Part shown: in pieces, positions 20,508 to 27,060 of the stretch
Numbering within the stretch: position 1 is the first letter of the stretch
Layout: every line of letters begins with the position of its first letter
DNA from: Roseiterribacter gracilis
GTDB taxonomy: Bacteria > Pseudomonadota > Alphaproteobacteria > BOG-932 > Roseiterribacteraceae
Length of the DNA stretch: 64,000 nucleotides
Assembly: GCA_018332375.1 (NCBI GenBank)
Contig: BOPV01000001.1
Span: 1,674,001-1,738,000 of the forward strand
Direction: 5' to 3'
Notes under the pieces: generated by a model
Told to the model about the DNA's origin: nothing
The model's database searches: none
Seen by the model: the letters and a program-made list of their open reading frames with translations, nothing else
Program-made: the position numbers and the translations under genes

Positions 20508-21139
20508 AGCTTGCGTCCGCACGCGGCTGCGACCCGTGCATATTCTTCCGGCGTGTCGAACGCATTCTGTGCTGCTTCGCGCCGTTCGAACAAACGTTTG
20601 GTCACGACCTGCAAGGCGAAGTTGATCGTGCTGCGCATGCGCTCGACCGACGCCGCCAGATTGCGCGACGGAACCGGGCCGACGACACCAATCTGCGCCA
20701 ACGCCGCTTCGGCGGCGACGCGATATTCATCGACGCTTGCTTCAGCGAGCCGCCGGTCGATCGCAACATGCTCGCGCTCGTGGCGCAGGATTTGCTCGGT
20801 GTGGCACGGACGGTCGGTGAATTCGCGCGCGACATAGATCGTGTTTTCGACGCGCATCTCGATGTGCACCGAGGTCGGACGCAAACAGGCGTCGCCCGCG
20901 CTGGTCAGCGTTTCGGTGAAGATACGCGGCTCGACGCGGATCCTTCCTTCGGTCAGGCCGACCGTCCTGCGCGGCACCAAGGTGGGCGCGCCGACCCCGG
21001 CCTTCTTGCGCGACAGTTGCAGCACGTTGAGATCGCGGCGGATCGCGGGCTCGTTGCGGATCAGCTCGATTTCGATTTTCGGCGGTTCGGTCGCGGCCGG
21101 ACAGGCCAGTGCAGCGACGAGCAACAACGAAGCAGACAT
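20504..21139 (-). CDS. Secreted HExxH protein, putative zinc peptidase, paralogue A
   Basis: 211 residues with an N-terminal signal sequence (MSASLLLVAALAC). The motif ILRHEREHVAIDRR gives HExxH at His120-Glu121-His124, the zinc signature of many metallopeptidases, but I see no clear third ligand. Cys85 and Cys112 are placed like two cysteines in paralogue B and may pair. The C-terminal EEYARVAAAC segment is also shared with B. Family not recognised; activity is inferred only from the motif. Confidence 0.65.
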   Translation of the reverse strand: MSASLLLVAALACPAATEPPKIEIELIRNEPAIRRDLNVLQLSRKKAGVGAPTLVPRRTVGLTEGRIRVEPRIFTETLTSAGDACLRPTSVHIEMRVENTIYVAREFTDRPCHTEQILRHEREHVAIDRRLAEASVDEYRVAAEAALAQIGVVGPVPSRNLAASVERMRSTINFALQVVTKRLFERREAAQNAFDTPEEYARVAAACGRKL

Positions 21140-21178
21140 GGGTACGACATAGGCCGTACGCCCCGCCGCGGCCAGACG

Positions 21179-21895
21179 TCAGTCGCTACGCACGAAGGTC
21201 GCGCTGGGCAGCGAGTTCTTGAGCAGCGCGCCGCGCGCGGTGGCGCCATTCACCACGAAGACGTCGGGGAAGGTGCAGCGCGATGCGACGCGCGCATATT
21301 CCTCTTCGCTATCGACCGCGTCCTGCGCTTTGTCGCGCGCCGCGTACATCTGGTCGCTCGCGACTTTCAGCGACGCTTCCAACGTTGCGATCAGCTTGAG
21401 CTTGGCGTCGGCCATGTCGGCGCGGTTGAACGGGCCATAGCCGATCGCCGCTTCGCGCATCTTGTCGCGGATCTGGAAGGTCGCACGCCATGCCGTCATG
21501 CGATCGGCTTCGACATGCCGCATTTCGTGTTCGAGCACCGCATGCCATTCGCAGGTATTGCGACCGACATCTTTCGACACCGACACGATCGACGCGGTTT
21601 CGACCCGGACCTGAATCCGCTTGGGCCACAAACAGACTTGGCCGTTCTTGGTCGGCACGGCGAGGAACGTGTAGGTGCTGTCGAGATGCGTATCGCCGTG
21701 GGTCAGGCCGACCGGGTGGACCCGGCGCGCCATGGTCGCGGCAACGTCGTACAGCCCCTCCATTTCGCGGGGGGTGCGACGCACGATTTCGACGCCCGAT
21801 ACTTCGCTTGTCACGTCGACAATCGGCGCTTCGGGGGCGGGGCAGCCGGCCAGTGCGGCGGCGGTGGCAGTAGCTAAGAAGATGGACGCGGGCAT
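21179..21895 (-). CDS. HExxH lipoprotein, putative zinc peptidase, paralogue B
   Basis: 238 residues. The signal peptide ends in a good lipobox (LAGC, Cys18), predicting a lipoprotein. LEHEMRHVEADR supplies HExxH at His123-Glu124-His127. Cys88 and Cys115 and the EEYARVASRC segment match paralogue A, 39 bases downstream on the same strand, so the pair arose by duplication. It is divergent from the aminomutase-like gene across 67 bases. No family name can be given. Confidence 0.65.
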   Translation of the reverse strand: MPASIFLATATAAALAGCPAPEAPIVDVTSEVSGVEIVRRTPREMEGLYDVAATMARRVHPVGLTHGDTHLDSTYTFLAVPTKNGQVCLWPKRIQVRVETASIVSVSKDVGRNTCEWHAVLEHEMRHVEADRMTAWRATFQIRDKMREAAIGYGPFNRADMADAKLKLIATLEASLKVASDQMYAARDKAQDAVDSEEEYARVASRCTFPDVFVVNGATARGALLKNSLPSATFVRSD

Positions 21896-21962
21896 ATCAG
21901 ACCTCGGTCTGATAGATTCCGCGCTCCGCGATGCAAACCGTCAAGCGTCAGTTTCACCAGTC

Positions 21963-23006
21963 ATGACAAAAACAATCCGTTCCATCGCCGGCCTTGCGCA
22001 GGCAGGCCTAATCCGGCCGTCAGATCGTAGCAAACTGGACACAGTCGCTTCGCGTTATGCAGTTGCGATTACACCGGTGGTTGTTGCGGCGATCGAACAC
22101 GACGCCGATCCGGCAAGAGATCCGATTGCGCTGCAATTCGTCCCTTCGTCGGATGAGCTGATCACGACGCCGGACGAGCTCGCCGATCCGATCGGCGATT
22201 CGGTGCACGAAAAAGTACCGGGCGTGATCCACCGCTACCCTGACCGCGTGTTGCTCAAGCCGATCCATGCTTGCGCGGTCTATTGCCGGTTCTGCTTTCG
22301 CCGCGAGACGGTCGGTCCTGGCGCGCGTGCGCTGACCGACGAGGAAATCGTTGCGGCGCTTGCATATATCGCGTCGCACAAATCGATCTGGGAAGTGATC
22401 CTGACAGGCGGCGATCCGTTGCTGCTGTCGCCGCGGCGCATGCGCGATCTGATCACGCGGCTCGATGCGATCGAGCATGTAAAGACGATCCGCATTCATA
22501 CGCGCGTACCGATTGTTGATCCCGCGCGCGTCGATGCCGACATGGTTGCAGCGTTGCGCGCGCCAACGCCGGTCTGGGTCGGCGTTCACACCAATCACGC
22601 ACGCGAACTGACGATTGAAGCGCGCGCTGCGCTTGCGCGTCTTGCCGACGCGGGGCTGCCGCTGATCGCGCAGACCGTTCTGCTGCGCGGCGTGAATGAC
22701 GACGCCGACACGTTGGAAGAACTGTTCCGCAGCTTGGTCGAATGCAGGGTCAAACCCTACTACCTGCACCATCCCGACCTGGCCCCGGGCACGTCCCGCT
22801 TTCGCCTGCCGCTCGACCGCGGCCGGGCTTTGCTCCGCACGTTGCGCGGCCGGCTATCGGGGCTAGCGCAGCCGACCTACGTGCTGGACCTGCCAGGCGG
22901 GCACGGAAAGGTCCCGGTCGGACCCGACTATCAGGGGCCGAATGGCACAATCGAGGATCCTTGGGGCCAATCTCACCCTTACCCGCCGAACCCTGATCGT
23001 GATTGA
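21963..23006 (+). CDS. Lysine 2,3-aminomutase-like radical SAM protein (EpmB/KamA family)
   Basis: 347 residues. The radical SAM cluster motif is CAVYCRFC (Cys104, Cys108, Cys111), followed by the SAM-binding GGDPLLL and the barrel residues RIHTRVPIV. PLP-binding elements of the KamA fold are present, including the C-terminal DLPGGHGKVP. At this length it resembles EpmB, which isomerises lysine for elongation factor P modification, more than clostridial KamA. No efp or epmA gene lies in the window, so the substrate is not settled. ATG 21963 has no strong Shine-Dalgarno. Confidence 0.88.
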   Translation: MTKTIRSIAGLAQAGLIRPSDRSKLDTVASRYAVAITPVVVAAIEHDADPARDPIALQFVPSSDELITTPDELADPIGDSVHEKVPGVIHRYPDRVLLKPIHACAVYCRFCFRRETVGPGARALTDEEIVAALAYIASHKSIWEVILTGGDPLLLSPRRMRDLITRLDAIEHVKTIRIHTRVPIVDPARVDADMVAALRAPTPVWVGVHTNHARELTIEARAALARLADAGLPLIAQTVLLRGVNDDADTLEELFRSLVECRVKPYYLHHPDLAPGTSRFRLPLDRGRALLRTLRGRLSGLAQPTYVLDLPGGHGKVPVGPDYQGPNGTIEDPWGQSHPYPPNPDRD

Positions 23007-23042
23007 CTGTTCGCAGGACACAGGCACGACGGAGGGACCGGC

Positions 23043-23474
23043 ATGACGGTACGGGCGATGCTCAAGGGCAAGTCGGGCGGCGTGATTACGATCCGGCCGG
23101 AATCCTCGCTGCGCGACGCGATCGCTCTACTCAGCCAGCGGCGCATCGGCGCCGTGGTCGTGTCCGGCGACGGCGAGAAGGTCGACGGGATCCTGTCCGA
23201 ACGCGACTTGGTCCATGCGATGCACAGCCACGGCACGTCGCTGCTCGATCGTCAGGTCAAAGAGATCATGACCAAGGACGTCATCACCTGCGCGCCCGAG
23301 ATGGCGCTGACCCAGGTGATGGAGACCATGACCCGCGGCCGCTTCCGCCATTTGCCGGTGCTGGAAAACGGCAAGCTGATCGGCATCGTGTCGATCGGCG
23401 ACGCCGTCAAATCGCGCCTCAGCGAACTCGAAAGCGAAACCACCCAGCTCCGCGCGTATATCGCTGGTGGTTGA
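23043..23474 (+). CDS. CBS-domain protein
   Basis: 143 residues made of two CBS motifs (about 10-65 and 75-130), seen as VVVSGDGEKVDGILSERDLV and LPVLENGKLIGIVSIGDAV. Paired CBS motifs bind adenosine nucleotides. Stand-alone proteins of this form are common in alphaproteobacteria with no fixed function. It lies 36 bases after the aminomutase-like gene on the same strand and may share its transcript. A palindromic repeat starts right after its stop. Confidence 0.88.
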   Translation: MTVRAMLKGKSGGVITIRPESSLRDAIALLSQRRIGAVVVSGDGEKVDGILSERDLVHAMHSHGTSLLDRQVKEIMTKDVITCAPEMALTQVMETMTRGRFRHLPVLENGKLIGIVSIGDAVKSRLSELESETTQLRAYIAGG

Positions 23475-23475
23475 G

Positions 23476-23579
23476 TCCCCTGCGAAAGCAGGGGCCCAGT
23501 CAGACGCCGCTTCGATCGCCGACATCGACGCGCGAACATCGCAGCATCGTCCCGATGGATCCCTGCTTTCGCAGGGAAT
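23476..23579. repeat. Dispersed palindromic (REP/MITE-like) repeat pair
   Basis: CCCTGCGAAAGCAGGG (about 23478-23493) and its reverse complement CCCTGCTTTCGCAGGG (about 23561-23576) flank some 67 bases. Each arm can itself fold into a hairpin. In translation the unit gives IPCESRDPSGR and WAPAFAG, the kind of words that mark common intergenic repeats of alphaproteobacteria. It fills the space between the stops of two convergent genes and may act as a two-way terminator. Confidence 0.75.
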
Positions 23580-23956
23580 TACATACAGGGCAGCTCGTCG
23601 GTCTGGTTTTCGAGCGCCTCGTACATCGTGATTTTGCGATCCATCAGCTCGATGCACGCGTCGAGTTCGGCGCGGCGCGCCAACAGCGCCTCACGATGCC
23701 GTTCCAGGATCTCGCGCCGGGCCGATGCGGTATGCGCACCTTCGGCGCGCAGCCGCGCATATTCGATGCGATCGCGCATCGGCATGCTGGTGGCTTTGAG
23801 CTTGAGTAGGAATTCGATCCAAGAAAGATCGGTTTCGCCATAGGCACGTCGTCCGCCGGAGTCGCGGTCGACCTTGGGCAACAGACCGATTTTCTCGTAG
23901 TAGCGCAGCGTATCGACAGAGATTCCGCTGCGCGCCGCCAACGTTCCGATTTTCAT
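23579..23956 (-). CDS. MerR-family regulator, AdhR/NmlR-like
   Basis: 125 residues. MerR winged helix (MKIGTLAARSGISVDTLRYY) with the LLKLKATSMPMRDRIEYARL second segment and a long coiled dimer helix ending in ELMDRKITMYEALE. This matches the AdhR/NmlR branch (aldehyde or electrophile response) rather than metal sensors; there is no metal-binding loop, only Cys in DACIEL and near the C terminus. ATG 23956 sits where transcription from its own MerR-type promoter should begin. No obvious target enzyme is next to it. Confidence 0.8.
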   Translation of the reverse strand: MKIGTLAARSGISVDTLRYYEKIGLLPKVDRDSGGRRAYGETDLSWIEFLLKLKATSMPMRDRIEYARLRAEGAHTASARREILERHREALLARRAELDACIELMDRKITMYEALENQTDELPCM

Positions 23957-23963
23957 GAACGCA

Positions 23964-23994
23964 GGTGTAGCGGCTGGAGCGCGCTCCAGGTCAA
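23964..23994 (-). promoter_or_regulatory. MerR-type autoregulatory promoter
   Basis: On the minus strand TTGACC (23994-23989), a 19-base spacer and TACACC (23969-23964) form a MerR-style promoter. The perfect dyad CTGGAGCGCGCTCCAG (23974-23989) covers most of the spacer. The predicted start is at about 23957, immediately before ATG 23956, so the messenger would be leaderless. Confidence 0.7.
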
Positions 23995-24020
23995 GTCCCC
24001 ATGCGCAACGCGCGATCTGG

Positions 24021-25916
24021 TCAGGCGACCAGCTGGGTCGAGGCGTCGAGTAGGCGCGAGGCGGGGAAGCGGACCGTGACCGTGGTGCCGACGCCGGGCT
24101 GGCTGGTCAGGTCCAACGTACCGCCGTGCATTTCGACCAGACGCTTGGTCAGCGGCAGCCCGATGCCGGTGCCCGAACGCGTGCGGTTCAACTGCGTCTG
24201 TACTTGGCCGAACACTTCCATCACGCGCGGCAGATCGTCGGCGGCGATGCCGATGCCGGTGTCTTCGATCGTCAAGGTCGGACGGCTTTCGGCATCGATT
24301 GCGATCTCGGCCGTCACACGTCCGCCCGCGTCGGTGAATTTGATCGCGTTCGAAATCAGGTTCAGCACGACTTGCCGCAAGCGTTGCGAGTCAGCGCGCA
24401 CCGCAATCGGCCGTTTCGGCACGGTGCAATGCAACTGCACGCCGGCTTTCTCGGCCTGGTCCTGCATCATGCCGACGGCGCTGCGGATGGTGGCGCCGAA
24501 ATCGACCGTGTCTTCGATCAACTCCATGCGGCCGGCTTCGACCTTCGACAGGTCGAGAATGTCGTTGATGAGTCCCAACAGATGCCGGCCGCTCTCGCGG
24601 ATATGTTCGGCATATTCGACGTAAGACGCGTCGCCGACCGGGCCCATCGCCTGGCTGCCGATGATTTCGGCAAAGCCGATCACCGAATTCAGCGGCGTGC
24701 GCAGCTCGTGACTCATATTGGCGAGAAATTCGCTCTTCGCTCGGTCGGCTTTGATCAGCTTGGCTTGCCGTTCGCCCAGATCTGCCGCCATGCGATTGAA
24801 GGCGTGGCCGAGCTGGATCATCTCGCCGACCGCAATCGGCAACCGCACGCGTGACGAGGAATCGCCGGCACCGAGGCGCTTGGCGGTGCGCGTCAGCTCG
24901 CGCAGCGGTCCAAACACAAGCAGCTCACCGCCGAGCAGACCAATCGCGCTGACGATCAACACCGCAACGCCGATCTCGACCATGCGCCGATACAGAAGCT
25001 GATTGACGCGCGCGACAATGTCGGACTTCAAAATGCCGACCGCGAGAATGGCGCTGGAATCGCCGACACGGCGCCAGCCGAACAAACGCTCGCTGCCATC
25101 CAGCGCCGGCAATTCAGCGGTGCCGCTGCGGCGTTCTTTGACGGCCTGGTAGAGCGGCCGGTCGCTGTAATCGTCGCCGACCATCGCGCCGCCCGCCGGC
25201 GCACGCGCCAACAGACGTCCCTGCCCGTCCAGCAACACCGCCATCGTGTCGTCGTCGTTGGTAATGTCGATCGACAGGACTTGCGTCATCGCGGTGACGT
25301 CGATTCCGATGCCAATCACGCCCGACACTTCGACCTTGTCGTTCAGCATCGGCATCGCGGCGAAGATCCGCGGCGCGCGCGACGCACGGCCTGTCAGCAA
25401 ATCCGACACGACCAGCTGCTTGTCTTCCAGCGCGCGTTTGAAATAGGCGCGATCGCCAATATTGCCGATCTTGATCGTCGGGTCGTTGACGCAGACCTGC
25501 TCGCCGTTCGGATCGTTGATGAAGATCGAGCTGATCCACGGATAGAGCGATGACGTGGCCGACAGCATCGCACTGCAGGCCGCGACATCGCTGGCTGCTT
25601 CACGCACTTGCGGCAGGCGCGACAGCACGGTCAGCAGGTTCGATGCAGCATCGATAATGTCGCGCTGCCGTTCGGCACCGCGCTCGGCCATCAGCGCTGC
25701 ATCGTCGAACGCGCCTTTGATGGCGGCGTCCTTTTCGAATTCGGCGAAGTGCAGCATCACGCCGACCAAGGGCAGCAACATGGTCGCGCCCAAGGCCGCG
25801 ATCAGCCACGGCAGTCGGCTCGCGGCCAAAAGGCCGCGCAATGCACGACTAAACTTGGAACGACCGAAGCGGGTCGGCATGTCTTGGGCGAGCGCTCGCG
25901 GCCGAAATGGAATCAA
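24021..25916 (-). CDS. Sensor histidine kinase with Cache and HAMP domains
   Basis: 631 residues. Transmembrane helix about 32-54, double-Cache-like periplasmic sensor about 55-310 (GDRAYFKRALEDKQLVVSD), second helix about 318-340, HAMP, HisKA with the phospho-acceptor histidine in SHELRTPLN, and HATPase_c with N box NLISNAIKFTD, G1 DTGIGI and G2 GTGIGLPL. No response regulator gene is adjacent. It is divergent from an ECF sigma gene across 328 bases. The start could also be a later in-frame ATG (MPTRFGRSK). Confidence 0.9.
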   Translation of the reverse strand: MIPFRPRALAQDMPTRFGRSKFSRALRGLLAASRLPWLIAALGATMLLPLVGVMLHFAEFEKDAAIKGAFDDAALMAERGAERQRDIIDAASNLLTVLSRLPQVREAASDVAACSAMLSATSSLYPWISSIFINDPNGEQVCVNDPTIKIGNIGDRAYFKRALEDKQLVVSDLLTGRASRAPRIFAAMPMLNDKVEVSGVIGIGIDVTAMTQVLSIDITNDDDTMAVLLDGQGRLLARAPAGGAMVGDDYSDRPLYQAVKERRSGTAELPALDGSERLFGWRRVGDSSAILAVGILKSDIVARVNQLLYRRMVEIGVAVLIVSAIGLLGGELLVFGPLRELTRTAKRLGAGDSSSRVRLPIAVGEMIQLGHAFNRMAADLGERQAKLIKADRAKSEFLANMSHELRTPLNSVIGFAEIIGSQAMGPVGDASYVEYAEHIRESGRHLLGLINDILDLSKVEAGRMELIEDTVDFGATIRSAVGMMQDQAEKAGVQLHCTVPKRPIAVRADSQRLRQVVLNLISNAIKFTDAGGRVTAEIAIDAESRPTLTIEDTGIGIAADDLPRVMEVFGQVQTQLNRTRSGTGIGLPLTKRLVEMHGGTLDLTSQPGVGTTVTVRFPASRLLDASTQLVA

Positions 25917-26244
25917 TTGTCAGCCATGCCGACATGGCTCGCGGGTAAAGGCAACTCCCGCGGTGCAAAAATCCTCGTCGGCGCCAACGCTCGCCACCCA
26001 CGCCGGATGCTGCGACGCATCTGGTGCGTTGTGCCGGTTTTGCGCGACGGCGTCGCGCGCGTGGAGGCGGCGCACATGGCCGCATCCTTCAAGCAACCCC
26101 TTGCAGAAGCGTGAATTTCTCAAATTCCGGCGGTGAAAAGCCGCGCTTACAGGGCGGCGTAAATTTTCCCGACGTGTGCGGAACAACAGTTTGAGTCGTG
26201 GGTTCGGATTGGCAGCGCACCAATAATCGAAATGGGGATCCAGG
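25917..26244. other. 328-base gap between kinase and sigma genes
   Basis: No convincing gene. A frame on the plus strand from about 25926 to 26114 (MPTWLAGKGNSRGAKILVG) is open but has no recognisable domain and no ribosome-binding site. No NepR-like short gene is present. The last 65 bases hold a GGAAC-N16-GGTT candidate promoter (26180-26204). Confidence 0.6.
26180..26204 (+). promoter_or_regulatory. GGAAC-type ECF promoter candidate before the sigma gene
   Basis: GGAAC (26180-26184), 16 bases, then GGTT (26201-26204). This differs by one base from the general-stress (EcfG) consensus GGAAC-N16/17-CGTT and suggests autoregulation. The sigma start codon is 40 bases downstream. Confidence 0.4.
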
Positions 26245-26769
26245 ATGGAAACGGTACAAGCGACTACCGGCGGTGGGACCCTCGACAAAGAGACGACGGC
26301 GCTGATTCTGACGGAAATCCCGTCTTTGCGTCGCTTTGCCCGCTACCTCGCCCGCGACAACGAGCTTGCCGAAGACCTGGTCCAGGACACGCTGGCCCGC
26401 GCCGTCGCCAAGATCGCGCAGTGGCAGCCCGGTACCAATATGCGCGCCTGGCTGATGGCGATCCTGCGGTCGAATTTCATTTCGCATCACCGCTACACGC
26501 GCCGCCGGCCGCAGTGCGAAAGCCTCGACGACCGGATGTACGAGCTGGGCGACCAGCCGCGGCAGGCGATCCGCCTGGATCTGATGAGCGTCTCGAAAGC
26601 TTGCCGCGGCCTGCCGGCCGAGCAGCAGGAAGTGCTGCGCCTGATCGCCGTCGACGGCATGAAGTACGAAGAGGCCGCCGAACGTCTGGGCGTGCCGATC
26701 GGCACGGTGCGTTCGCGCCTGTTCCGGGCCCGCACCGCCATCACGACCTACATGCAGCCCGCTGCCTAA
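26245..26769 (+). CDS. ECF RNA polymerase sigma factor, EcfG/RpoE-like
   Basis: 174 residues. Sigma2 region about 25-90 (FARYLARDNELAEDLVQDTLARA) and sigma4 region about 115-165 (LPAEQQEVLRLIAVDGMKYEEAAERLGVPIGTVRSR, here shortened in description). The wording PGTNMRAWLMAILRSNF is close to EcfG-type general-stress sigma factors. No anti-sigma gene or NepR/PhyR pair is adjacent, so the EcfG label is tentative. GGGG at 26234-26237 could be the ribosome-binding site. A canonical GGAAC-N17-CGTT site follows the gene. Confidence 0.85.
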   Translation: METVQATTGGGTLDKETTALILTEIPSLRRFARYLARDNELAEDLVQDTLARAVAKIAQWQPGTNMRAWLMAILRSNFISHHRYTRRRPQCESLDDRMYELGDQPRQAIRLDLMSVSKACRGLPAEQQEVLRLIAVDGMKYEEAAERLGVPIGTVRSRLFRARTAITTYMQPAA

Positions 26770-26791
26770 TCCGGCTGCCTAATTTCGACGC

Positions 26792-26817
26792 GGAACGACC
26801 TTTGCCCGGGCGCCGTT
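26792..26817 (+). promoter_or_regulatory. GGAAC-N17-CGTT promoter (EcfG-type)
   Basis: GGAAC at 26792-26796, 17 bases, CGTT at 26814-26817: an exact match to the general-stress-response promoter consensus of alphaproteobacteria. It points at the 58-residue gene starting at 26884, which leaves a leader of about 60 bases. Confidence 0.65.
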
Positions 26818-26883
26818 TCGGTAGGACCTCCTACCGCGGCGCCCGAAGCATGTCTGGCGTCATCCACCTGCCCGGAGAGATCC

Positions 26884-27060
26884 ATGGCCAAAACGGTGGC
26901 AAAACCCGATCGCAAATCCCGCCTGAAAAAACCGGCGCGCACTCCCATGCTCGGCGGCCCGACCCGCGCGGAGCTGTATGAGCGGGCGCGGATGCGCGAC
27001 ATCATCGGCGCGTCGCGCATGACCAAAGACGAGCTGCTGCTCGCGTTACGTACCCATTAG
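26884..27060 (+). CDS. Small Rho-N/SAP-like basic protein
   Basis: 58 residues. A basic N-terminal third (MAKTVAKPDRKSRLKK) is followed by a motif resembling the Rho N-terminal/SAP fold: RAELYERARMRDIIGASRMT and then KDELLLALR. GGAGAG lies 5 bases before ATG 26884. It follows an EcfG-type promoter and an ECF sigma gene, so it is probably stress-induced. Possible nucleic-acid binding is inferred from charge and fold resemblance only. Its stop abuts the stop of putA. Confidence 0.7.
   Translation: MAKTVAKPDRKSRLKKPARTPMLGGPTRAELYERARMRDIIGASRMTKDELLLALRTH

Noticed and set aside
23476..23579. Considered as a CRISPR fragment because of the repeated arms
   Set aside because: Only one inverted pair, no direct repeats at regular spacing and no cas genes.
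25926..26114. Short plus-strand frame between the kinase and sigma genes, considered as NepR or a response regulator fragment
   Set aside because: No NepR helix motif, no receiver-domain aspartates and no ribosome-binding site.
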